In this document: piece after piece, positions 7,628 to 14,004 of the stretch | Layout of the letters: every line of letters starts with the position of its first letter | How positions within the stretch are numbered: position 1 is the stretch's first letter | Origin: Rhizorhapis sp. SPR117 | GTDB taxonomy: Bacteria; Pseudomonadota; Alphaproteobacteria; Sphingomonadales; Sphingomonadaceae | Direction of reading: 5' to 3' | NCBI RefSeq assembly: GCF_021742065.1 | Contig: NZ_JAKKIE010000073.1 | Coordinates: 1-14,098 of the forward strand | Length of the DNA stretch: 14,098 bases | The notes under the pieces: model-generated | What the model saw: only the letters and a program-made list of their open reading frames with translations | Told to the model about the DNA's origin: nothing | Database searches by the model: none | Position numbers and translations under genes: made by a program

Positions 7628-7851
7628 GTATAGCGCCGGACAGTATCGATGAGGTCGCCTACGGATTCGATTTCGATGGCATCGCCAATGTCGAATGTAA
7701 CACCAAAGGCCTTTTCGACTGCCATGAGCAGGCTAAGATGACCCAGTGAATCCCATTGGACGACATCGCCCGCGGCAAGATCCTCGGAATACTGACTTTC
7801 CTCGATCTTGAGAGTTTGAAGCACAATGGTTCTGATAGCTGGTTCAATCAT
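7624..7851 (-). CDS. Acyl carrier protein
   Basis: This is an acidic 75-residue protein of normal ACP length with the phosphopantetheine attachment motif WDSLGHLSL; S35 is the attachment residue. The helix after it (MAVEKAFGVTFDIGDAIEI) has the usual recognition-helix pattern. It would need a 4'-phosphopantetheinyl transferase encoded elsewhere. It overlaps both neighbours by ATGA: the NeuD-like acyltransferase upstream (7848-7851) and the ligase downstream (7624-7627). That places the carrier physically between a likely loading enzyme and a likely acyl-using enzyme. It is a specialised carrier rather than the housekeeping AcpP, which is normally slightly longer and lies in the fab cluster. 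Confidence 0.92.
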   Translation of the reverse strand: MIEPAIRTIVLQTLKIEESQYSEDLAAGDVVQWDSLGHLSLLMAVEKAFGVTFDIGDAIEIESVGDLIDTVRRYT

Positions 7852-8537
7852 TTTTTCTGAAACACCGGTCTGGCGGGAATACCCATTGCAGTTTGTCGCG
7901 GCTCCAGGTCCGCGACGACGAAAGAATTACCGGCTACGACACTATAGTCGCCAAGCCTGCGGCCGGGATGAAGCGAAGCATTGGCGCCGACAAACACGCC
8001 TTCGCCCAGCATGCACGCGCCAGTCACGACCGCGCCCGGTGCAAGTTGGGAAAAATCCCCGACCGCGACCTCGTGGCCGACAATTGCGTGGATATTGACC
8101 ATCACATGCCGGCCCACCTTGCATTCGGGCGCCAGAGTGGCAAAGGGGCCGACATAGCTGCCCTCCCCTACCACTACATCTTCGGCCAGTTCGGCCCTGG
8201 GATGGATCAGTGTCGCGAAACGCACCCCTTGCCGTTCCAGCGAAGCAGCAAGGTCGCGTCGCACCCGATTGTCGCCTACAGCAAGGAACACAAGTGTTTC
8301 GCGGCCACACATGTCAGTAATGGCGGGGATCGAACAGAGCACCGGCGTCCCGTAATGCTCACCGCCTGCGGCACCTGAGCGATCGTCAGCGAAACCAAGG
8401 ATATCCCATTGCGCCGTACCCGCTGCATTCATGGCGCGGGCCACCCAGAGCGCCTCCAGCCCCCATCCGCCTGCGCCAGCGATCACGAGTTTAGTAGGTT
8501 CGGGCCTTGCAGGTTCAGGCCTTAACGGATCAGGCAT
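7848..8537 (-). CDS. NeuD/PglD-type sugar acyltransferase (left-handed beta-helix)
   Basis: The 229-residue protein has the two-part build of the NeuD/PglD family. An N-terminal Rossmann-like substrate domain opens with KLVIAGAGGWGLEAL (16-30), and a C-terminal hexapeptide-repeat left-handed beta-helix runs from about residue 112 to 222. The catalytic His of PglD corresponds to H155 in IVGHEVAVGDF, with E156 beside it, and the ending GIPARPV is standard. Known members transfer acetyl from acetyl-CoA to the 4-amino group of a nucleotide sugar or to sialic acid. Here the next gene is an ACP, so a non-acetyl acyl-ACP donor is possible but unproven. The partner aminotransferase and dehydratase are not in the window. 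The N-terminal extension before the Rossmann strand is Pro-rich and contains a tandem repeat. The start overlaps the VOC gene by 8 nt. Confidence 0.87.
   Translation of the reverse strand: MPDPLRPEPARPEPTKLVIAGAGGWGLEALWVARAMNAAGTAQWDILGFADDRSGAAGGEHYGTPVLCSIPAITDMCGRETLVFLAVGDNRVRRDLAASLERQGVRFATLIHPRAELAEDVVVGEGSYVGPFATLAPECKVGRHVMVNIHAIVGHEVAVGDFSQLAPGAVVTGACMLGEGVFVGANASLHPGRRLGDYSVVAGNSFVVADLEPRQTAMGIPARPVFQKK
8494..8523 (-). repeat. Two tandem 15-base units in the N-terminal extension of the NeuD-like gene
   Basis: On the plus strand, units at 8494-8508 and 8509-8523 match at 13 of 15 positions. They encode RPEPA followed by RPEPT in the NeuD-like protein, a proline-rich lead before the Rossmann domain. 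The repeat is in frame and adds five residues, so it looks like a small slippage or duplication event with no effect on the catalytic domain. Confidence 0.6.
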
Positions 8538-9003
8538 GGACGGCCTCCTGGTTCAATCGGTCCAGTTCGGCCAGCGAGCGAGCCCCCTCACCCGCCTCCA
8601 CCAGTTCGATCAGTCCCTTATAGGGGTCCATCATCCAGGCGATGGGTCGACCGGCAAAGGCAGCCCCCGGCTGCGGACGCCCCAGGGCCATGCAGCCATT
8701 GCTCCGCAGTTGGCCGAGGCTGGCGGCGATATCCTCCGTCTCATAACATTGATGGTGCAGCGATGTGCCACGATCCAGCGCCTTCCATAGACTGCTTCCC
8801 CCTCCTAGAGGTGAAACCAACTCCAACCAGTGCAATGCACCCGGCTGCCGCAGGAACTGGACCGTCGCACCTTGGCCCAGATCGTCGATGACGGGGCTTT
8901 CGATGCAGTAACCAAGATTATCCTGATAATGCGCGGCGGCTTCCTCCAGCTTCTCTACGACAAAGCCGATGTGATGCAGTCGCAGTGTTGACGTGGCTTG
9001 CAC
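8530..9003 (-). CDS. VOC-superfamily protein (methylmalonyl-CoA epimerase/glyoxalase-like)
   Basis: This small metalloenzyme-like protein of 157 residues is built from two beta-alpha-beta-beta-beta units. It opens RLHHIGFVVEKLEEAA and has a second LHHQCYE and a final LIELVEA. The likely metal ligands, by position in methylmalonyl-CoA epimerase, are H11, E61 (LELVSPL), H84 and E133, and all are present. Known relatives epimerise 2-methyl-acyl-CoA thioesters, isomerise hemithioacetals or cleave rings. In this block, an epimerase acting on an acyl thioester on CoA or ACP is plausible. The start is GTG at 9003-9001, with GGGAG seven bases upstream (9011-9015). It is the first gene of the packed six-gene block, after a 276-base gap, so a promoter for the block should lie just upstream. 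Confidence 0.82.
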   Translation of the reverse strand: MQATSTLRLHHIGFVVEKLEEAAAHYQDNLGYCIESPVIDDLGQGATVQFLRQPGALHWLELVSPLGGGSSLWKALDRGTSLHHQCYETEDIAASLGQLRSNGCMALGRPQPGAAFAGRPIAWMMDPYKGLIELVEAGEGARSLAELDRLNQEAVHA

Positions 9004-9279
9004 AATCTATCTCCCACCGCGCCGCGACTGGCAGAAGGATAGGATACCCCCCGCCTTTCGCCGGCATGACGTTGAAAAGATGAAACTATCGCGACGGCTG
9101 GAAACGGTCATGACTGCCTTAATACATGCTGATCCGTGTCCGCCCGGCAACCGTCCAACCCCTTTCGTTCCTGTCGCAGGGCAGCATAGTCGCCGGGTCC
9201 GGCAGCTTGAATAGGCGCAAACGTAGTACGCTTATATCGCTGTCGCTGCCCCTTCGGATTGGCGGAACCCGGTGGGCGC
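9004..9279 (-). promoter_or_regulatory. 276-base gap, probable promoter region of the six-gene acyl block
   Basis: No gene is supported in this gap. It contains the VOC ribosome-binding site (9011-9015) and a candidate -10-like TGTATT/TATTAA near 9119-9126. A TTGCCG lies 18 bases upstream of the TGTATT; the match to consensus is poor. A frame running through from inside the glycosyltransferase gene stays open to 9108 in another phase and is best read as chance. Because the downstream genes overlap tightly and this is the largest gap before them, a promoter here is expected from layout rather than shown by sequence. Confidence 0.35.
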
Positions 9280-10473
9280 TCAGGCGGCCTGCCGCTGTGA
9301 GCAGGCCGATGCCCCCGCTTTCCCCGCCAGCATCCGCTCATAAATCTCCATGATCCGCCGGGCGTGCGCTTCCTCGCCAAAACGCATGCGGGCGTCTCTT
9401 TCGGCACGATGCGCCATCAGCCGGGCGAAGGCAGGCGATTCGCAGTAACGAAGACAGGCCGCAGCCAGCGCATCGGCACTTTCGGGTGCCACGAGTTGAC
9501 CGATTTCGCCATCGCGCAATGCTTCGATATTGCCGCCCGACCGGGTCGCGACAATGGGCGTCCCAACCAACATCGCTTCAATCAGGGTGCGTCCAAAAGG
9601 TTCGTTGACCGCCGGAACCATCAATATGTCACATGCCGCGATCCAGCGCGATCCGGGTTTACGCCAGCCCATGAAGCGGACATTCTCCGTCAGACTATGT
9701 TTTTTGACGCGCGTCTCCAGCGCATTCTGCGTCCGTCCATCCAGGTCTTCCCCGAACAGCACACCGTATATGGCACTGCCCGGATTACGCGCCACAAGCG
9801 CAGCAATGCTGTCGATGAAAAGCGCGGGACGCTTGCGGTCTATGAAGGTGCCGAAATAGCCGATGAATATCGCATCGTCCGGCGCGTTCAGCTCCGTGGC
9901 GAGGGCGGCATGCGCCGCAGCGCGATCTTCCTTCAACGTGGTGTCAAAGGGACTGTGAACTACTTCCGATTTGCCAGCGGCTGAAAATAGGCCCGGTCGG
10001 GGTAATGCAAACTGTGATACCGCCACCACCTGATCGGCAAGCAGCGGCGCGGCAAGTCGCAAGCCCAGAGCGGAGGGATTGCCGCGATGATGCCAGAGCA
10101 GTTTCGCCCCCGCCAGCCGGGTCGCCAGTGCCCAAGTCGCGTGGGTTCGTCCATCATTACTGTGAACAATATCCACATTTCTGGAACGCAGAAAGCGCAG
10201 TTGAGATGGTACATCGCCGAGGGCTTTTATCAAGGCACGCGGGCCAATGCGTCTGGCGAAGTTCTGTTCGCTCCACTGAAACGATTCTTCTATATCAATG
10301 CCATGCTCACGAAACAGAGCCGCCACCGCGCCATCGGGCCGCTGCGGAAGAACCAACGGAGTGAAACGGTTCCGATCAAGTTTGCGGATCAGCCCAAGCA
10401 CCGAAATATAGCTGCCGCCCACGGCATCGCCGGTAAAGGGGAAACAGATTGTCGCGGGTCTCTCGCCAGCCAT
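9280..10473 (-). CDS. Glycosyltransferase, GT4 family (GT-B fold)
   Basis: The 397-residue protein has the two Rossmann-like domains of GT4 retaining glycosyltransferases. The N-terminal acceptor side includes a glycine-rich GDAVGGSYISVLGLI near 15-29 and DIVHSNDGRTHATW (101-114). The C-terminal donor side includes IGYFGTFIDRKRP (204-216), RFMGWR (266-271) and the EX7E motif in NEPFGRTLIEAML, with E291 and E299. Such enzymes add a sugar from a nucleotide sugar to a lipid-linked or growing glycan at the cytoplasmic face. Donor and acceptor cannot be told. It starts at the ATG at 10473, with AGGGA eight bases upstream. It lies 104 bases after the sulfotransferase stop and is followed by the 276-base gap, so it ends the right-hand glycan group. 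A peripheral soluble enzyme is likely, because no transmembrane helix is seen. Confidence 0.9.
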   Translation of the reverse strand: MAGERPATICFPFTGDAVGGSYISVLGLIRKLDRNRFTPLVLPQRPDGAVAALFREHGIDIEESFQWSEQNFARRIGPRALIKALGDVPSQLRFLRSRNVDIVHSNDGRTHATWALATRLAGAKLLWHHRGNPSALGLRLAAPLLADQVVAVSQFALPRPGLFSAAGKSEVVHSPFDTTLKEDRAAAHAALATELNAPDDAIFIGYFGTFIDRKRPALFIDSIAALVARNPGSAIYGVLFGEDLDGRTQNALETRVKKHSLTENVRFMGWRKPGSRWIAACDILMVPAVNEPFGRTLIEAMLVGTPIVATRSGGNIEALRDGEIGQLVAPESADALAAACLRYCESPAFARLMAHRAERDARMRFGEEAHARRIMEIYERMLAGKAGASACSQRQAA

Positions 10474-10479
10474 TAATAT

Positions 10480-10501
10480 ATTCCCTAATCTGGATGGGAA
10501 T
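10480..10501. repeat. Short inverted repeat over the glycosyltransferase ribosome-binding site
   Basis: ATTCCC at 10480-10485 and GGGAAT at 10496-10501 form a perfect 6-bp inverted repeat around a 10-base loop. The arm nearest the start includes the AGGGA ribosome-binding site of the glycosyltransferase starting at 10473. In mRNA the hairpin could partly hide that site. The stem is short and AT-containing, so it may be chance. Confidence 0.3.
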
Positions 10502-10577
10502 TAGACCAGCATGGCTCTGACGGAGCTATCCACTAAGAGGAGGTAGACCCAAATATCATGGCTCTCCCAGAACGCCC

Positions 10578-11489
10578 TCATACCCCCGCTTCAATCCCGC
10601 CCGCCAGTTGCAATGGCTGGACATTGCCCGACATAGGACAAGCATCAAGGTCGATGCCACTATGAATGAACAATTTCCGTGCCTCCGGGACAAGCCCGCC
10701 CCGACAATACCGGATGATCAGCGCAGCCTCCTCTGGGCTTAGATATTCGGTATGGCGGCCTATTTTACCACTCCGCATACGAAGGCTTTGGATATCGGAA
10801 CGGTCGTAGGTATGGCCGGGGATACCTTCTTTCTGCTCCATTCGCTGCATCTGATCGAAACGCGCCGCTTCAATAGCTCTGTCCAGCGCGTCAGGCCTGA
10901 CCTCGATGTTAAGAAACAACAGCAATTCCGTAACAGCTGCCGCTGTGTCCAGTGACAGCCGTTCGTAGCTCAAAACAATATGCGGCCTATGGGCAAGGCC
11001 CAATGCCCAGCCATTGAGATAGGCGACAAAAGTAGGAAGACCATAGTTGGCAATATTCAGAAAAGTGCCAATCGGACCATTGAATTGTTGCTTGTGGCGA
11101 ACGGCATGGAAATAGGCGGAAACCATCACATCTCGGGGGTCCCGGATCATAAAGATGACCGGCCGATTCCGGAACAGTCTTTTATCGTACGTGCGATGAC
11201 TGACCGCCAGCAAGGGCAGTTTGGGCCACTGGTCTTGCAACGCAAAGACAGGAATGCCGCGTACCGGGTTACGATCAAAGTTGGGCAGCATCTGGAATGT
11301 GGTCGTCAGGTTCGGTTTCAAGTCGCGTCCGGCAATATCCGCGAAATAATTGGACAGCAGGAATCGAAGCCAGGTTCGACCGCATTTGGGATAGGATACG
11401 AGAAAGGCATCGCAATAGGTTGCGACCCTACGAAGATAGAGTTCGTCCCGCCATTTCCGGACCTGCCGGACCATACTCCTGATCAGCAT
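10578..11489 (-). CDS. PAPS-dependent sulfotransferase
   Basis: The 303-residue protein carries the classic cytosolic sulfotransferase (Sulfotransfer_1) marks. The 5'-phosphosulfate loop is YPKCGRTW (33-40). The likely catalytic base is H98 in AVSHRTYD. The 3'-phosphate binding strand-helix is IRDPRDVMVSAY (115-126), with R116 and S124. Near the C-terminus, RSGKIGRHTEYLSPEE (239-254) corresponds to the RKGxxGDW region. It moves a sulfuryl group from PAPS to a hydroxyl or amine. Between two glycosyltransferase genes, the acceptor is most likely a sugar of the surface glycan or its lipid-linked precursor. An alcohol made by the downstream reductase/dehydrogenase block is a second option. The start overlaps the upstream glycosyltransferase stop by 7 nt. 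Sampled stretches are low in GC (11041-11100 is about 43%), which suggests separate acquisition. No PAPS synthesis gene is in the window. Confidence 0.9.
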   Translation of the reverse strand: MLIRSMVRQVRKWRDELYLRRVATYCDAFLVSYPKCGRTWLRFLLSNYFADIAGRDLKPNLTTTFQMLPNFDRNPVRGIPVFALQDQWPKLPLLAVSHRTYDKRLFRNRPVIFMIRDPRDVMVSAYFHAVRHKQQFNGPIGTFLNIANYGLPTFVAYLNGWALGLAHRPHIVLSYERLSLDTAAAVTELLLFLNIEVRPDALDRAIEAARFDQMQRMEQKEGIPGHTYDRSDIQSLRMRSGKIGRHTEYLSPEEAALIIRYCRGGLVPEARKLFIHSGIDLDACPMSGNVQPLQLAGGIEAGV

Positions 11490-12679
11490 TCGCTCGATAT
11501 TGCAGACACCTCCAGCTTTGACCCATCAGCATCTGACAGTTTCGGCAACGCTTCCTCGATGGTCTGCTGCCAGTGCTGCAATATCCTTTCGGGCGAATAG
11601 CGCTTCATCGCTGCGCGCGCATTAAGCGCAAGGCGGGCACGCAGGTCTTCATCTGCGCACAACCGATCGAGACCACTTGCCAAAGCCTCGATGTCCCCTT
11701 CCGGGACAAGCAGGCCGCTTTGCTCATGCTCGATCATTTCAGCCGGCCCCCACTGGCAGTCATAGGATATGACGGGCAGGCCCGCCGCCATCGCCTCTCC
11801 CAGAACCAGGCCCCATCCTTCGAAACGGGAGGAAAGAATGAACAGGTCGGCATCCTCAATCCAACCGCCCGGTCGGGCGCTGACGCCGGGCAGGTCGACC
11901 CGGTCGTCAAGCCCCAGATCATGACGCTGTCGTTCAAGCGCCTCGCGGTCCGCCCCCTCTCCCCATATGACGAGCCGCCAGTCTGAATGCACGCTGGAAA
12001 TGCGTGCAAAAGCGTCCAGCAGACGGTCGAATCCCTTTTGGGCGGTCAGTCTGCCCACCGCCACCATGGTCCGACCATCGCGCCGCCAGGCCTTTGCCTT
12101 TGCCGGCAGAGTCGCCGGATTGGGAATAACCTTTTGCCGTTTGCGCATCCTGGGGTGGAAATAGTCCATGGCCCCCCTGGTCATCGTGATCAGACCATAA
12201 GAACGCGGATAGGTCCAGCGCCGCATCCGTTCCCAGAACGGACCGACGCTTTGCAATGCCGGATTGTTGCGCTCCGATATGATCACCGGCAGGTCGAGAC
12301 CTCGCGAAGCCAGCAGCGAAATGATATTCGTGCGTGTCAGGAAGCTGACAACAATATCGGGTCCGGCCACTTCAAAGCCCTTGCGCAACAACCTCACCCG
12401 CGCCCACAGCGTCGCCAGACCCGCTAAAGACGACATTTTCCGCGATTTCATCCCGAGCGGCATGACCCGCACGGCAGAGTCGAGCGGATAATAGGGCCGA
12501 GCCGCCCTATCCTCGAACGCAAACAATGTGACCGTCCATGACTGAGCAGCAAAATGATTGCAGAGCAAACCTACGATATGCTCCGATCCTCCGGCCCCAA
12601 GTCCTTGCAAAACAAACGCGACATGCGGCTTTCTGGCGCACGGCACAATTGCGTTTCTGGCAAGAGCCATGTTCATCAT
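11483..12679 (-). CDS. Glycosyltransferase, GT4 family (AmsD/PglH/PglJ-like)
   Basis: The 398-residue GT-B enzyme has a near-N-terminal glycine-rich loop FVLQGLGAGGSEH (22-34), then PVIISERNNP (131-140), VGRLTAQKGFDRLL (208-221) and the donor-site SSRFEGWGLVLGEAM (283-297) with E287 and E295. The SYDCQWGPAEMI phrase (305-316) and the SERNNP phrase are typical of the AmsD/WlbE/PglH/PglJ branch, which adds HexNAc or galactose-type sugars to lipid-linked oligosaccharides. The exact donor remains open. The start at 12679 has GGAG five bases upstream; the next codon is also ATG and would give a better eight-base spacing. The gene lies 89 bases after the barrel gene and overlaps the sulfotransferase start by 7 nt, so it is probably in the same transcript as both. 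Confidence 0.9.
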   Translation of the reverse strand: MMNMALARNAIVPCARKPHVAFVLQGLGAGGSEHIVGLLCNHFAAQSWTVTLFAFEDRAARPYYPLDSAVRVMPLGMKSRKMSSLAGLATLWARVRLLRKGFEVAGPDIVVSFLTRTNIISLLASRGLDLPVIISERNNPALQSVGPFWERMRRWTYPRSYGLITMTRGAMDYFHPRMRKRQKVIPNPATLPAKAKAWRRDGRTMVAVGRLTAQKGFDRLLDAFARISSVHSDWRLVIWGEGADREALERQRHDLGLDDRVDLPGVSARPGGWIEDADLFILSSRFEGWGLVLGEAMAAGLPVISYDCQWGPAEMIEHEQSGLLVPEGDIEALASGLDRLCADEDLRARLALNARAAMKRYSPERILQHWQQTIEEALPKLSDADGSKLEVSAISSEC

Positions 12680-12768
12680 TTCGTCTCCACTGGCCGATCT
12701 TTGCCAACGTCAGTGAAAGAGTCGATTGCGCATTGGGGTTATAAGCGGCGCCCCATTGGGCAGAACAA

Positions 12769-14004
12769 TCAATATTTCAGGCGCAGCGCCAATCCCCCAC
12801 GGAAACGTTCATAATCCTCGCCCGGTATATTGCTGTTACGGTGCGCGTACCGACCCAATGCCGCCAGTGAAACGTGGCGGCCGAAGATATATTCCAGCTC
12901 CATATTGCCGCCCAATGTCCGCTGCTTTTCACTGGTTCCCCGGAAATTGGTTTCCCGCCAGGAAATGCGTGCCTTGTAAAGCAGGTTGTGCCGGATCTCC
13001 TGGTCAAGGCCGAGGGTGAACCGCGTATCCGTTCTGGAGGTCGCCCCGTTGCGCACGGTTGCCACATCGCCTCGAAAAGCCGCAAAGGTGATCGCCGAGC
13101 GCGGCGTCAGGCTATAGGTCAGGTCCGCCCCGAACTGGAGGCCGGTATAGGGCTTCAGACTGGCATCATCCGGATCGAACCGGAAGATACCCGCATTTAC
13201 CTCCCCCCGCAATTTGCCGCCGGGATCAATCTGCACCCCTGCGCTTCCGCCAAACGTGTTCGCATTGCGCTTGATCCCTGTATTGTCAGTGGACAGACTA
13301 AAGGCCCGCCGATTGAAATAGCCCTGCATGAAAACACTCATCAACGGAGACACGCGGTAGAATCCGCGCAGTGCGCCGCGATAACTGGTGTGATCGCGCT
13401 CATCATCCAATACACTCAGATAATCGAGCTTGTGTACCTCGCCGCTGGCCTCCACCCCCATATGACCGCCTGTGATACGATAGGACAGGTCGCCTGAAAG
13501 ATCGTTGAACCGCCGAGGCCCGATATCGGTCGCAAGACGCGCTTCAGGATCACCGCGGTCTTCTATCGCGCGAACAAATCCGATGCCGCCCGCAAGGTTC
13601 GACATAGCCGTCGGTTTCAGAGCTACATGCGCCTTGCCGCCGAACGTAGTGCTGTTTTCGGTGGTGTTGTCGGCATACCGGCGGAAACTGGCAAAGGTTT
13701 CCGCACCCAGAACCAGCGTCTCATGGTCAAGATTGAAATCCAGCCTGGGCGTGGCAGTCAGAATGAAATCGTCCACCTTGTTCGACTGCAAGGCGTAGAT
13801 GTTGTTGTCATATTCCCCGCTGACCTCCATCTCCGGACGGATGATCAGGGAACCGACCTGGATCGTGCGTGGTTCATAACCCTTGCGCGGCAGATCCAGC
13901 ACTGATGGATAGCGGCCATCCATATCCTGTTGCGCGAGCGCGGGCGCCGCATATCCGATCAGTCCGCCAATTACGGCTAAAAGCGGCCAGGCTTGCCTGA
14001 CCAT
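12769..14004 (-). CDS. Outer-membrane beta-barrel protein, probable polysaccharide export barrel
   Basis: The 411-residue protein has a Sec signal peptide: MVRQAW, then a hydrophobic core, then PALA before QQ, with cleavage after residue 24. The remainder is a chain of alternating polar and hydrophobic strands with turns rich in D, N and G, and it ends in a beta-signal-like GLALRLKY with a terminal aromatic. It looks like the BBP2_2 (PF10082-type) barrels found in sphingomonad and Vibrio polysaccharide loci. Work on short OPX proteins proposed that such 18-strand barrels complete a composite OPX/barrel export channel. The matching OPX lipoprotein is not in the window and would be expected to the right. 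The ATG at 14004 is directly preceded by AAAAGGGG with no spacing; an in-frame TAA lies upstream and no other start gives a signal peptide. It is the first visible gene of the leftward run. Confidence 0.85.
   Translation of the reverse strand: MVRQAWPLLAVIGGLIGYAAPALAQQDMDGRYPSVLDLPRKGYEPRTIQVGSLIIRPEMEVSGEYDNNIYALQSNKVDDFILTATPRLDFNLDHETLVLGAETFASFRRYADNTTENSTTFGGKAHVALKPTAMSNLAGGIGFVRAIEDRGDPEARLATDIGPRRFNDLSGDLSYRITGGHMGVEASGEVHKLDYLSVLDDERDHTSYRGALRGFYRVSPLMSVFMQGYFNRRAFSLSTDNTGIKRNANTFGGSAGVQIDPGGKLRGEVNAGIFRFDPDDASLKPYTGLQFGADLTYSLTPRSAITFAAFRGDVATVRNGATSRTDTRFTLGLDQEIRHNLLYKARISWRETNFRGTSEKQRTLGGNMELEYIFGRHVSLAALGRYAHRNSNIPGEDYERFRGGLALRLKY

Noticed and set aside
9149..9171. GGAAC...GGTT on the minus strand resembling an EcfG-type general stress promoter
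   Set aside because: The spacing between the elements is about 14-15 bases, shorter than the 16-17 expected, and the second element is only partly matched.
9108..9407. A 99-codon frame on the minus strand running from inside the glycosyltransferase into the gap
   Set aside because: Its first half is the glycosyltransferase in another phase, and the remainder has no likeness to known proteins and no ribosome-binding site. Read as chance.
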